A stretch of DNA of 64,000 bases from Streptomyces sp. CMB-StM0423. GTDB taxonomy: Bacteria > Actinomycetota > Actinomycetes > Streptomycetales > Streptomycetaceae. The position numbers and the translations under genes were made by a program. The notes beneath the pieces are model-generated. The model was given only the letters and a program-made list of their open reading frames with translations. It was not told where the DNA came from and did no database searches. Below, in pieces: positions 16,510-25,123 of the stretch (the first letter of the stretch is position 1; each line of letters begins with the position of its first letter). The stretch spans positions 4,248,501-4,312,500 of the forward strand of contig NZ_CP025407.1 in assembly GCF_002847285.1 (NCBI RefSeq), read 5' to 3'.

Positions 16510-16691
16510 GGGCTGCGGCGAAGCCGTCCGCTTGATCCTTTGGCTCTGACCGGGGCGCGTCCGGCCGGCAGGCCCGGTCTCCCAAGCCTGCTGCCAGGGC
16601 TTGTCGTTGTGCACGACGACAGCGGCATGGCCGGCCGGGCTCCGGGGCCGACCGGCGTCGCGGGTCGCGCGTCTGGTGCGACGGGAGCGGG

Positions 16692-18062
16692 TTACGTCCA
16701 GCCGCGGGTGCCGCCGGGGACCGGGGCGTCCGGGTCGTACGGTTCGCGGGTGAAGACGAAGGTGCCCAGGTCGAGGTGCGACACCTCGCCGGCCGCCGAA
16801 CGCTCCACCCGCAGCGTCTCACCGGCGCAGTAGCCGTCGACCGCCGTCCACGTGCCGTCCCCCTCCGGGCGGAGCCGGGAGGCGTAGCCGTTGCCGGTCA
16901 GCGGACTCAGGTCCAGCCACCGGTCCTCCTTGAGCCGCAGCACGTGCGGGTTCGCACCCCAATACCACGGGCCCGTGAGGGCGAGCAGCTCCGGATCCAC
17001 CGCGTCCGCGGCCAGCGGACGCCACGGCTCGGGGACGCGCGGCTCGTACCGCACCACGGTGCCGATCAGATCGGCCGCCAGGCCGGAGATAGACACACCG
17101 GAAGTGACGTTCGTGAGGGCGACCGCACTCACGTCCTCGTCGACATCGGAAAGGAGGCAGGCGAGGAACCCGGGCATGGAGCCGGTATGGCCGGCGAGCA
17201 TCGTGCCGTCGCGACGGATGAGCTGCACGCCCAGCCCATACCCGCTGTCCCACGACGCGGCCTCGGGAGCGGCGGCGGGGGTGCGCATCTCCGCCAGCGT
17301 GCCGGCGGAGAGCACCCGGTCGTCGCCGCGTAGGAGGAAGGTCGCGAACCGGGCCAGGTCGCCGACCGTGGACCACAACTGGCCCGCGGGGCCCATCCGG
17401 CCGGTGTCGTGCAACGGTTCTGGCTGCATGACGTCGGCCCACGGATGGACGGCGAACCCGCCGGCGTGCGGGGCCTCGGGCAGCAGCGTCGTCCGCCGCA
17501 GGCCCAGCGGCTCCAGCAACTCACGCCGCAGCACGTCGCCCCACGGTGCGCCGCGCAGTGCCTCGACGACCGCGCCGAGGTAGGCGAAGCCGGGGTTGGA
17601 GTAGTGGTACCGGCGGCCCGCCGGGTGGCGGGTGGGGTCGCCGTCGAAGAGTTCACCGAGCTCGGGGCGCAGCGTGCCCGGGGTCCGCTCCCACCAGGGA
17701 CCGCGGGGCTCGGCGCCGATACCGGAACTGTGAGAGAGGAGTTGAGCGATGGTCACCGCGGGGGCCTGAGCGCCGGGGACGTGCCTGCCCAGCGGATCGG
17801 CGAGGTCGAGAAGGCCCTCGTCGCGCAGCCGGAGCACCAGCACGGCGACGAACGTCTTGCTGATCGAGCCGATGCGGTACTGGGTGTCGGTGGTCGGCTC
17901 GTGCCCGTCGACCATCGAGCGGGCGCCGGACCAGACGGTCTCCCCGTCGCGTACGACGGCCGCGACGAGCGAAGGCGTACGTCCCTCGCTCTGCGCGACC
18001 GCGAGCCGGTGGCGCAGAGCGCGGGCGGTGGCGGGGAGGAGGGCGTCGTCATCCGGCGGCAT
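16692..18062 (-). CDS. Serine hydrolase of the beta-lactamase/DD-peptidase (class C) family
   Basis: 456 residues from ATG 18062. The catalytic SxxK is at residues 66-69 (SISK, in QYRIGSISKTFVAVLVLRLR), the Tyr motif is YSN (RYHYSNPGFAYLGAVVEALR), and the third motif is HTG in MLAGHTGSMPGFLA. It has no evident signal peptide, so it is probably a cytoplasmic esterase or peptidase of the EstB/Pbp-like group rather than a cell-wall enzyme. A C-terminal lipocalin-like beta domain of about 100 residues follows (WYWGANPHVLRLKEDRWLDL), as in many Streptomyces relatives. The transporter gene upstream ends 10 bases before it, so the two may be co-transcribed. Confidence 0.9.
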   Translation of the reverse strand: MPPDDDALLPATARALRHRLAVAQSEGRTPSLVAAVVRDGETVWSGARSMVDGHEPTTDTQYRIGSISKTFVAVLVLRLRDEGLLDLADPLGRHVPGAQAPAVTIAQLLSHSSGIGAEPRGPWWERTPGTLRPELGELFDGDPTRHPAGRRYHYSNPGFAYLGAVVEALRGAPWGDVLRRELLEPLGLRRTTLLPEAPHAGGFAVHPWADVMQPEPLHDTGRMGPAGQLWSTVGDLARFATFLLRGDDRVLSAGTLAEMRTPAAAPEAASWDSGYGLGVQLIRRDGTMLAGHTGSMPGFLACLLSDVDEDVSAVALTNVTSGVSISGLAADLIGTVVRYEPRVPEPWRPLAADAVDPELLALTGPWYWGANPHVLRLKEDRWLDLSPLTGNGYASRLRPEGDGTWTAVDGYCAGETLRVERSAAGEVSHLDLGTFVFTREPYDPDAPVPGGTRGWT

Positions 18063-18072
18063 GGGGCGCAGC

Positions 18073-19386
18073 CTAGCCGCGGCCCTCGGTGCGGAGCGCG
18101 GGAGTTTCGGCGCCGCGGCCGGCGACGCGGGTGGCGTACCAGACGGTGGCGATCACCAGCACGCAGCCGGCGTACTGCGTCGCCGTGGGCCGCTCGCTGA
18201 GGAATGTGACGGCTGTGGCGATGGCGAGCACCGGCTGCAGCAGGAGCAGCGCCGCCCCGGTGGCCGGGGCGAGCCGGGGCAGAGCGGGGGTGATGAGGAG
18301 CAGGGCGAGGACCTGGCCGAGCGCGGCCAGCGCGGCCAGCCAGCCGAGGGCGGCGGGCTCGGGCGTCGGATCGATACCCGTCCACAGCGCGCCGAGGACG
18401 CCGGAGGCGACGGCGGCGGAGAACGTCGCGGTGCACACCGGCACGGCGATGTGCGGGCGGGGACGGGAGGGAGCGGAAGGCGTCGGGGCAGGGCCCGCGG
18501 TCCGAGCAGAGTCCGGAGTTGAGGCCGGGGCTGGGGCGGGTGGGGAGATGGATGCGGAGGCGGGCGCGGAGGAGGCGGCGGGCGGAGAGGTGGGGGTGGG
18601 GTGGGGGGTAGGGGGGTGGGGGCCCCCGGGGGAGCGGGGATGTGGGTCGGGGGTGGTGGGGGGCGGGCCGGGGCGAAGTGGGGAGTGGGGGGCCGGGTGG
18701 GGAGCCGGGCTCCGGTGGGGGGGTGTGCGGGGGTGGGTGCCGGCCAGGCGGGTGAGGAAGAGGTAGCCGGCGAAGGCGACGCCGGCGGCGGTGCCGTAGA
18801 GGATGCCGGTGACAGGGTTGCTGCCCGGTTCCGGGTTGCCGATCGCCCCGCCCGCGAGTGCCACCCCGGCGAGCAGTACCGGCGCCGTGAGCCAGAAGCC
18901 GCGCGGCAGCGTCGTACGGGTCAGCAGGCGGGCCAGCAGCGGGAAGACGATCACCTGGATGTTGAGCAGCACGGTCGCGATGGACGCCCCGACGTCCCTG
19001 ATGCTGGCCGCCCAGAACACGAAGTCGACGCCGAGCAGCAGCCCCGCCGTCAGATCTGTGAGCACCGGGCGCCGGGCCCGGGGGCCGAGGCGGCGGAGTT
19101 CGAGGGCCGCCAGCGGGGCGAGCAGCAGCAGTGCCAGGAGGCAGCGCAGGAAGGCGGCGGTGCCGGCGTTCACGTCGGAGAGCTTCACGAAGATCGCCGA
19201 CAGCGAGATGCACGCCGAGCCGCCGATGACCATCGTGGCCGGGGTGGTCAGCCGGGTCAGCAGGCCCCGGGGGTGGTCCTGGGCGAGGCTCTGGCCGCCG
19301 CTCCACTCGTGGTTCCGGGTGGCGGAGTTGCCGGCCGGTCGGCTTTCGAAAGGTATGTCGCCCTGGCTGTCCCCGTCGGCTCGCAT
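18073..19386 (-). CDS. EamA/DMT family transporter with a Pro-rich loop insertion
   Basis: About 437 residues if ATG 19386 is used; a TTG at 19443 and a GTG at 19398 are alternatives, and none has a well-spaced ribosome binding site. Two EamA repeats are visible, with helices from residue 52 (MVIGGSACISLSAIFVKLS) through ASIATVLLNIQVIVFPLLAR in the first half and GALLLLQPVLAIATAVTFLS, EYAG-like TQYAGCVLVIATVWYATRVA in the second. The family exports amino acids, purines and other metabolites. Between the sixth and seventh helices lies a Pro/Ser/Ala-rich stretch of about 95 residues (218-312) that normal members lack. It is divergent from a LysR gene that probably controls it. Confidence 0.85.
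   Translation of the reverse strand: MRADGDSQGDIPFESRPAGNSATRNHEWSGGQSLAQDHPRGLLTRLTTPATMVIGGSACISLSAIFVKLSDVNAGTAAFLRCLLALLLLAPLAALELRRLGPRARRPVLTDLTAGLLLGVDFVFWAASIRDVGASIATVLLNIQVIVFPLLARLLTRTTLPRGFWLTAPVLLAGVALAGGAIGNPEPGSNPVTGILYGTAAGVAFAGYLFLTRLAGTHPRTPPHRSPAPHPAPHSPLRPGPPPTTPDPHPRSPGGPHPPTPHPTPTSPPAASSAPASASISPPAPAPASTPDSARTAGPAPTPSAPSRPRPHIAVPVCTATFSAAVASGVLGALWTGIDPTPEPAALGWLAALAALGQVLALLLITPALPRLAPATGAALLLLQPVLAIATAVTFLSERPTATQYAGCVLVIATVWYATRVAGRGAETPALRTEGRG
18591..18738 (+). repeat. Dense G-run tract (possible G-quadruplex region) inside transporter gene
   Basis: On the plus strand this stretch holds more than a dozen runs of 3-7 G separated by 1-6 bases (for example GGGGGTGGGGTGGGGGG near 18592). 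It corresponds to the Pro-rich insertion of the leftward DMT transporter, so the G-runs are on the template strand and the mRNA is C-rich. Quadruplex formation is inferred from the pattern only. Confidence 0.7.
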
Positions 19387-19419
19387 GCTCCTCACTCTGC
19401 CTGCCCGCTCTCCCAAGAA

Positions 19420-19459
19420 AAAGCGATGATTCGTTAGCCGCAAGCGTTAGCATCGCTTT
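19420..19459. promoter_or_regulatory. Probable LysR operator: 9-bp inverted repeat with inner direct repeats
   Basis: AAAGCGATG (19420-19428) and CATCGCTTT (19451-19459) are exact reverse complements with a 22-base spacer. The spacer holds two CGTTAG copies 13 bp apart (19432 and 19445). The right arm ends on the base before the LysR GTG start, between the divergent genes. Confidence 0.7.
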
Positions 19460-20407
19460 GTGTTCAGCCTGGAGCGTCTCCGCGCCCTCGACGCCGTCGC
19501 CGTTCACGGGACCATCGCCCGTGCCGCCGAGTCGCTGCACGTCACCGCCTCCGGCGTCTCGCAGCAGCTCGCCAAGCTGGAGCGCGAGTCCGGGCACCGG
19601 CTGCTGGAGCCGTACGGGCGCAGCGTCCGCCTCACCCACGCCGGCCAGGTGCTCGCCGCGCATGCGGCCCGGGTGTGCGCGCAGGTCGCCGAGGCGGAGG
19701 CGGATCTCGCCGATCTGCAGGACGAGATCCTCGGCCCGCTGCGCCTCGGCGGTGTCGGCAGTTCGCTGCGTGCGCTGCTGCCCGAGGTGCTGACCGCCCT
19801 CACCGCCTCCCATCCGCGGCTGGCCCCCACCGTCGTCGACGGCGAGGTCGTCGAGCTGGTGCCCCGGCTGGTCGGCGGGGAGCTGGATCTGCTGCTCATC
19901 GAGAGCTGGAGCAGTCGGCCGATCCGGTTGCCGCAGGGGCTGGCGGTGCGGACGCTGGTGGTCGAGGACGTGCAGTTGGCGGTGCCGGACGCCCATCCGC
20001 TGGCCGGCCGCGAGCGCGTCGGCCTCGGCGAGTTGGGTGGTCTCGCCCATCCGACCGGGGCGGCGGTGTGGGCGAGTTGTCCGGTCGGCACCGAGCCGTA
20101 CGAGGGCCTGACACAGGCACTGCGCGAGGTGGGTCTGGAGCCGGAGGTGCGGTACCAGGTGACGGAGTACGCCACGCTGCTTGCCCTCGTGCGGGGCGGG
20201 TTGTGCGTGTCGCTCGTACCGGAGATGGCGCAGCGGCCGTGCCCGCCCGGGGTGCGGTTCCTGCCGGTGCGGCCGGCGGTGCGGCGTACGGTGCAGGCCG
20301 CCTGGCGGTCCCGGGGCGAGAGTCCGGCCGTACGGGCGTGTGTCGCCGCGCTCGCCGAGGCGGGGCAGGCGGAGGCGGTGCGGGCGGAGCCTGCGGCGGG
20401 CGGATGA
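19460..20407 (+). CDS. LysR family transcriptional regulator
   Basis: 315 residues from GTG 19460. The N-terminal winged helix is typical (LERLRALDAVAVHGTIARAA, ESLHVTASGVSQQLAKLERE), followed by the periplasmic-binding-like ligand domain (LGGVGSSLRALLPEVLTALT; LDLLLIESW). The GTG directly abuts the palindrome and there is no Shine-Dalgarno, so either translation is leaderless or the annotated start is slightly upstream. It is divergent from the DMT transporter and fits the standard LysR/exporter pairing. Confidence 0.92.
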   Translation: MFSLERLRALDAVAVHGTIARAAESLHVTASGVSQQLAKLERESGHRLLEPYGRSVRLTHAGQVLAAHAARVCAQVAEAEADLADLQDEILGPLRLGGVGSSLRALLPEVLTALTASHPRLAPTVVDGEVVELVPRLVGGELDLLLIESWSSRPIRLPQGLAVRTLVVEDVQLAVPDAHPLAGRERVGLGELGGLAHPTGAAVWASCPVGTEPYEGLTQALREVGLEPEVRYQVTEYATLLALVRGGLCVSLVPEMAQRPCPPGVRFLPVRPAVRRTVQAAWRSRGESPAVRACVAALAEAGQAEAVRAEPAAGG

Positions 20408-20471
20408 CCTGCGTGGCCTGTCGGTGGCCCGTGCGAGGATCACCGTACGGAGCACAGCCACTGGAGGACCG

Positions 20472-21029
20472 ATGTTCGCGATACCCCTGGGTGACGACGG
20501 CGCCGAGCTGCGGCCGCTGGAGCCGTGGCAGGCCGAGGAGTTCCTCGCCCACATCGACCGCGGCCGCGAGTTCATCGGCCGCCACATCGGCCTCCCCGAC
20601 GCCACCGCCGACCTCGATTCCGCCCGCGCCTGGCTCCAGTCGTACGCCGACAAGACCGCTTCCGACTCCGGCCGCCTCTACGGGATCTGGCTCGACGGCC
20701 TCCTCGTCGGCGGCGTCCTCTTCCGTGTCTTCGACGCGCAGCAGCGCACCTGCGAGGCCGGTTGCTGGCTGGAGCCCGCGGCGGCCGGCCGGGGGCTGGT
20801 CACGCGCGCCGCACGCGTGATCATCGACTGGGCGGTGCACGAGCGCGGCGTGGAGCGGGTGGAGTGGCTCGTGTCCGCGAAGAACACCCCGAGCATCAAG
20901 GTCGCGCAGCGCCTCGGCATGAGCCGTGACGCCGTGCTGCGCGCGAAGCACCCCTACCGGGGGGTGCGGCAGGACACACAGGTGTGGTCGGTGCTGGCGT
21001 CCGAGTGGGGCAAGGGGAAGGAGGCGTAG
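20472..21029 (+). CDS. RimJ/RimL-type GNAT acetyltransferase
   Basis: 185 residues from ATG 20472, with GGAGGA 3-8 bases upstream. The whole protein matches the acetyltransferase_3 pattern: LRPLEPWQAEEFLAHIDRGR, GIWLDGLLVGGVLFRVFDAQ, CEAGCWLEPAAAGRGLVTRA (acetyl-CoA loop), and VEWLVSAKNTPSIKVAQRLG with the conserved N-x-x-S. RimJ/RimL relatives acetylate ribosomal protein N-termini or small amines. It lies 64 bases after the LysR gene on the same strand and could be read from the same transcript. Confidence 0.9.
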   Translation: MFAIPLGDDGAELRPLEPWQAEEFLAHIDRGREFIGRHIGLPDATADLDSARAWLQSYADKTASDSGRLYGIWLDGLLVGGVLFRVFDAQQRTCEAGCWLEPAAAGRGLVTRAARVIIDWAVHERGVERVEWLVSAKNTPSIKVAQRLGMSRDAVLRAKHPYRGVRQDTQVWSVLASEWGKGKEA

Positions 21030-21112
21030 GGGGTTTCCCGCTCGTGCGGGCTCGTACGGGCCGTGCGCCCCGCGCCGCCGGTCCGGCCCCGTCCCCGGGT
21101 CCGCCCTCGCCG

Positions 21113-21799
21113 TCAGTCCCGCGTGACTGCCGTGCCCGCCGGCTCCAGCAGGTCCGGCAGCTTGCGCATGTCGTCGAAGAGCACGGTGTCAGGTCCCGCC
21201 AGCCAGTCGGCCGGCGACAGTCCGCCGGTGAAGCCGTACGCGCGCATGCCCGCGGCGCGGGCCGCCTGTACGCCGTAGCGGCTGTCCTCCACCACCGCGC
21301 ACGCCTGCGGCGCGTAGCCCATCTCCCGGGCCGCGTGCAGGAAGAGGTCGGGCGCGGGTTTGCCGCGGCCGCCGACGTCGGTGGCGGAGTAGATGCGTCC
21401 GGCGAAGCGGTCGTACAGCCCGGTGCGGCCGAGGGTGCGGCGCATCCGGTCGTGCCCGCCGCTCGACGCGATGCAGGTGGGCAGGCCGGCGGCGGCGATG
21501 GCGTCGAGTGCGTCGACGACGCCGGGTACGGCTTCGAGGCGGTCGAGTCCGGCGAAGAACTCCTCGTAGTAGCGGGTGCGCCAGGTCTCGTCGGTGCCGG
21601 GCCCGAGGCGTTCGACGACCATGGCGCCGACGGATTCCTGGGACTTGCCCATGAAGAGTTCGACGGCGTCGGCTTCGGTGAGCGGCCAGCCGAGTTCCGC
21701 CCCCACGGTGACCTGCGCGGCGGCGGCGATGCGCTCGGAGTCGACGAGGACTCCGTCGCAGTCGAATATCACGAGTTCGATGGCTCCGGGCATGGTCAC
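21113..21799 (-). CDS. HAD-superfamily hydrolase, beta-phosphoglucomutase-like
   Basis: 228 residues from GTG 21799 (ATG 21793 is equally possible; neither has a ribosome binding site). HAD motif I is FDCDGVLVDSE at residues 12-22, motif II is IASSGG, motif III is the Lys in GGRGKPAPDLF, and motif IV is VVEDSRYG. The cap domain is the helical C1 type (AELGWPLTEADAVELFMGKS). This is the pattern of small sugar-phosphate phosphatases and phosphoglucomutases. It is monocistronic and convergent with the acetyltransferase. Confidence 0.9.
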   Translation of the reverse strand: MTMPGAIELVIFDCDGVLVDSERIAAAAQVTVGAELGWPLTEADAVELFMGKSQESVGAMVVERLGPGTDETWRTRYYEEFFAGLDRLEAVPGVVDALDAIAAAGLPTCIASSGGHDRMRRTLGRTGLYDRFAGRIYSATDVGGRGKPAPDLFLHAAREMGYAPQACAVVEDSRYGVQAARAAGMRAYGFTGGLSPADWLAGPDTVLFDDMRKLPDLLEPAGTAVTRD

Positions 21800-21892
21800 G
21801 AGGCTAGCCGAGCCGCGCCGCCACGGGCCGGGCGGCCGGAGGCCCGGGCCTGAGCCGGGGCCGGAGCCCCGAGGGCCGGTTGTCGCGGGGCG

Positions 21893-22585
21893 TCAGCGGG
21901 TGCCGGGGACGACGAGGCCCGTTTCGTACGCCATGACCACCGCCTGCGTACGGTCCCGCAGCCCGAGCTTGGCCAGCAGCCGGCTGACGTGCGTCTTCAC
22001 CGTCTCCTCGCCGACGTGCAGGCGTGCGGCGAGTTCGGGGTTGGACAGTCCCTCGGCCAGGAGCCGCAGCACCTCCGTCTCGCGCGGCGTCAGCGCGGCC
22101 AGCGGCGCCGCCGCCCCGTCCCGTTCCGGCCGCGCCGCGCGCAGCCGCGCGAACTCGGCGATCAGCCGCCGGGTGACCCCCGGCGCGAGCAGCGCCTCGC
22201 CGGCCGCGACGACGCGCACCGCGTCGAAGAGCCGCTCCGCCGTGACGTCCTTGAGCAGGAAGCCGCTGGCGCCGGCGGCGAGGGCGTCGTAGACGTACTC
22301 GTCGAGGTCGAAGGTGGTGAGGATCAGCACCTTCGGGTGCGGCGGCTCCGCGGTGAGGCGGGCGGTGGCCTCGATGCCGTCGACGCCGGGCATGCGGACG
22401 TCCATGAGCACGACGTCGGGCCGCCGGGCGCGGCAGACGCGGACCGCGTCGGCGCCGTCGTGCGCGGTGCCGACGACGTCGAAGTCGGGCTGGGTGGCGA
22501 GGAGTCCGGCGAAGCCGGCGCGTACGACTTCGTGGTCGTCGGCGACGACGACGCGCACGGTGCCCGTGTCCGCGGGGCCGGTCAT
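21893..22585 (-). CDS. NarL/FixJ family response regulator
   Basis: 230 residues. The receiver domain has acidic VVADDHE, phosphoacceptor Asp62 in LMDVRMPGVDGIEA, a Thr in ILTTFD and Lys in FLLKD. The C-terminal LuxR-type helix-turn-helix reads LTPRETEVLRLLAEGLSNPE and ARLHVGEETVKTHVSRLLAK. It overlaps the stop of the sensor kinase gene by 4 bases (ATGA), so both are translated together. By analogy with many Streptomyces loci, it probably controls the divergent ABC exporter. Confidence 0.95.
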   Translation of the reverse strand: MTGPADTGTVRVVVADDHEVVRAGFAGLLATQPDFDVVGTAHDGADAVRVCRARRPDVVLMDVRMPGVDGIEATARLTAEPPHPKVLILTTFDLDEYVYDALAAGASGFLLKDVTAERLFDAVRVVAAGEALLAPGVTRRLIAEFARLRAARPERDGAAAPLAALTPRETEVLRLLAEGLSNPELAARLHVGEETVKTHVSRLLAKLGLRDRTQAVVMAYETGLVVPGTR

Positions 22586-24000
22586 GCGGCCGTTTCCTCC
22601 CTGCCCGTAGGGGCGTGTGCGGGGAGGGTCGCTTCGAGGAGGAAGCCGCCGCCCGCCGCGGGGCCGCTGCGGAGCCGGCCGCCGACGGCGGTGGCGCGTT
22701 CGCGCATGCCGAGCAGCCCGTGCCCGCCGTCCGCGGGGCCGTGGCCGTGGCCGTGACCCGGCCGCGGGCCGGGGCCGTTGTCGCGGATGCGCAGGCGCAG
22801 GGCGGCGTCGGTGTAGTGGAGTTCGACGTCGACGGCGGCGCCGGGGGCGTGCCGGCGGGCGTTGGTGAGGGCTTCCTGCACGATGCGGTACGCGGTGAGT
22901 TCGATGCCGGTGCCGAGGGGGCGTACGGCGCCGCTGACGATGAGCCGGACGCCGGCTCCTGCGGTGTCGCGGGCGCCGTCGAGGAGTTCGTTGAGCTGGG
23001 CGAGGCCGGGCGGGGGGCGGCGTTCCGCGGGGGCGGCGCCGGCGTCTTCGCGCAGTACGCCGAGGAGGCGGCGCATCTCGGTGAGGGCGGTGCGGGCGGT
23101 GTCGCCGATGTCGCGGAGCTTGCGGGCGCCTTCGTCGGGGAGGCCGGGGGTGGTGAGGCGGGCGGTTTCCGCCTGTACGGAGATCATCGAGATGTGGTGG
23201 GCGACGACGTCGTGGAGTTCGCGGGCGATGCGGGCGCGTTCGCCGCGGGCGGCGTGCTCGTAGAGGGTGTGCGCGATGGCGCGTTCGGTGGCGCTGTGGG
23301 CGGCGGCGGTGCTGCGGGCGCGGCGGGCGAGGCCGGTGCCGGTGGCGGCGGCGAGGAGGACGGCGGCGGCTACGGCGAGCAGCCGGCCTGCGGCGTCGAG
23401 CCGGCCGCCTTCGGTGGCGCCGGGGTCGCCGACGGCGTAGCCGGCGAGCGGCAGTACGAGGAGGACGGCGAGGGTGCGGGCGCGGCGGGTGCCGTGGCGG
23501 GCGAGGCGGTGCAGGAGGAGCGCCTGCGCGGCGACGCCGGCGGCGACGGGGGCGCCGAGGAGGGCGGTGAGCGGGGCGTTCGCGGCGGTGGCGAGGACGG
23601 CGGCGGGGGTGGGGTGGGTGCGTAGCAGCGCGACGGGGGCGGTGGCGCCGAAGGCGAGGAGCAGGGCTGCGGTGAGGCGGTCGCCGGCGCCGGCGCGCAG
23701 GACGGTGCCGACGGCGGCGAGGAGGGCGAGGAGCGCGGCGGCGGCGACGGGCCCGTCGGGGGAGGAGGCGAGGCGGCGGAGCGGGGGAGCCGGGGCGCGG
23801 CGGGCGGTCGTACGGTCCGCGTCGGGCGTCCGGTCGGCGTCCTGCGTGGAACGGCCGGTGTCCTGCGCGGAGCGGTCGGCCTCTGTCGCGGAGCGGCCGG
23901 TGTCCTGCGCGGAGCGGTCGGAGTCCTTCGCGCTACGGCCGGCGTGCTGTGCGCGGCGGCCGGCGTCCTTCGCGTACGTACCCTCCGCCCCGCGCGTCAC
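22582..24000 (-). CDS. Two-component sensor histidine kinase (HisKA_3)
   Basis: About 472 residues if GTG 24000 is the start (a G-rich stretch lies 6-12 bases upstream). A start at 24267 would overlap the divergent ABC gene and add low-complexity sequence, so it is rejected. Residues 9-65 are seven-residue repeats (AQDTGRS type). Residues 83-225 hold about five membrane helices. The dimerisation motif is RIARELHDVVAHH with phospho-His263, and the ATPase domain has the N box IVQEALTNARRHA, D-N-G-P-G, and GLLGMRERA. This is the DesK/NarL-partner class. It is coupled to the response regulator by a 4-base overlap. The sensed signal is unknown, but membrane-embedded input suggests envelope stress or a lipophilic compound. 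Confidence 0.88.
   Translation of the reverse strand: MTRGAEGTYAKDAGRRAQHAGRSAKDSDRSAQDTGRSATEADRSAQDTGRSTQDADRTPDADRTTARRAPAPPLRRLASSPDGPVAAAALLALLAAVGTVLRAGAGDRLTAALLLAFGATAPVALLRTHPTPAAVLATAANAPLTALLGAPVAAGVAAQALLLHRLARHGTRRARTLAVLLVLPLAGYAVGDPGATEGGRLDAAGRLLAVAAAVLLAAATGTGLARRARSTAAAHSATERAIAHTLYEHAARGERARIARELHDVVAHHISMISVQAETARLTTPGLPDEGARKLRDIGDTARTALTEMRRLLGVLREDAGAAPAERRPPPGLAQLNELLDGARDTAGAGVRLIVSGAVRPLGTGIELTAYRIVQEALTNARRHAPGAAVDVELHYTDAALRLRIRDNGPGPRPGHGHGHGPADGGHGLLGMRERATAVGGRLRSGPAAGGGFLLEATLPAHAPTGREETAA
23809..23973 (-). repeat. 21-bp tandem repeats encoding heptapeptides
   Basis: Inside the kinase gene about eight 21-bp units encode AKDAGRR, AQHAGRS, AKDSDRS, AQDTGRS, ATEADRS, AQDTGRS, TQDADRT and a shorter PDADRT. 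The units differ mainly at third bases and a few residues, so the array is expanded but has been under some drift. Confidence 0.85.
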
Positions 24001-24181
24001 GCCCGTACCCCCCGCCCGCTCCCCCGTGCTCCCGTCACCCCGCCATTGTCCCTGCGTACGCCCCTTCCGGCGTCCCTCCCGCCCTGGACGATCGCGTCCC
24101 CCACACGAGCTACCCCGCCGCCCGCAGGACTCCTCCCCCGCGTGACGACCGGCCTGCCGCCCGGTTCGTAGCCTCCTCACC

Positions 24182-25123
24182 ATGGCAGCGTCAGAAGCAA
24201 CCATCGAGGTCCGGGAGCTGCGCAAGCGCTTCGGTCCCGTCGCCGCCGTGGACGGCCTGTCGTTCACGGTCGTGCCCGGTCAGGTCACCGGGTTCGTCGG
24301 CCCCAACGGGGCCGGGAAGTCCACCACCATGCGCATCGTCCTGGGCCTCGACGCCCCGGACGCGGGCAGCGCGCTGGTCGGCGGCCGCCCGTACGCGGCG
24401 CTGCGCCGTCCGCTGCAGCAGGTCGGCGCCGCGCTGGACGCGGCGGCCGTGCACCCCAGCCGGCGCGGGCGCGACCATCTGCTGTGGCTGGCGCACTCGC
24501 ACGGGCTGCCGCCGCGCCGCGTCGACGAGTTGCTGGAGCAGGTGGGTCTGGCTCCGGCGGGGCGGCGGCGGGCCGGCGGCTACTCGCTGGGGATGCGCCA
24601 GCGCCTCGGCATCGCCGCCGCGCTCCTCGGCGACCCGCCGGTGCTGCTCTTCGACGAGCCGGTCAACGGCCTGGATCCGGAGGGCATCCGCTGGATACGC
24701 GGCTTTCTGCGCCGACTGGCGGCGGAGGGCCGGGCGGTGCTCGTCTCCAGCCATCTGATGAGCGAACTGGAGGACACCGCGGACCACCTGGTGGTCATCG
24801 GCCGCGGCCGGCTCGTCGCGGACATGCCGGTGGCCGAGGTGCTGGCCGCGGCGTCCGGCAGCCGGGTCGCGCTGCGTACGGGGGCGCGGGAGCGGGCGAT
24901 GACGGTGCTGGCGGCGGCGGGAGCGACGGTGGCGGCGACGGGCCGGGAGTCGCTGACGGTGTCGGGGCTGCCGGCGGAGCGGGTCGCGGAGCTGCTGGGC
25001 GCGGGGGCGGTGCCGTTCTCGGAACTGGCGGCGCACCGGGCGTCGCTGGAGGAGGCGTACATGGAGCTGACGCGCGGCGAGGCGGAGTTCGCCGCCGGCC
25101 GGGAGGGGGAGGGTCCGCTGTGA
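24182..25123 (+). CDS. ABC transporter ATP-binding protein
   Basis: 313 residues from ATG 24182. Walker A is GPNGAGKST at residues 40-48, the signature motif is YSLGMRQRLG near 134-143, Walker B is LLFDEP at 155-160, and the H-loop is SSHLMSE. The C-terminal DUF4162-like part (residues 220-313) is typical of the DrrA/NatA exporter ATPases. It overlaps the first permease by 4 bases (GTGA) and is divergent from the NarL-type two-component pair, suggesting a detected-compound efflux module. Confidence 0.95.
   Translation: MAASEATIEVRELRKRFGPVAAVDGLSFTVVPGQVTGFVGPNGAGKSTTMRIVLGLDAPDAGSALVGGRPYAALRRPLQQVGAALDAAAVHPSRRGRDHLLWLAHSHGLPPRRVDELLEQVGLAPAGRRRAGGYSLGMRQRLGIAAALLGDPPVLLFDEPVNGLDPEGIRWIRGFLRRLAAEGRAVLVSSHLMSELEDTADHLVVIGRGRLVADMPVAEVLAAASGSRVALRTGARERAMTVLAAAGATVAATGRESLTVSGLPAERVAELLGAGAVPFSELAAHRASLEEAYMELTRGEAEFAAGREGEGPL

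Noticed and set aside
16510..16691. Remnant gene between HTH_42 protein and serine hydrolase
   Set aside because: Frames in both directions are short and R/G/P-rich, with no recognisable motif.
24001..24267. Upstream extension of the NarL-type kinase
   Set aside because: It would overlap the divergent ABC gene start and consists of low-complexity R/G/S sequence. GTG 24000 is a better start.
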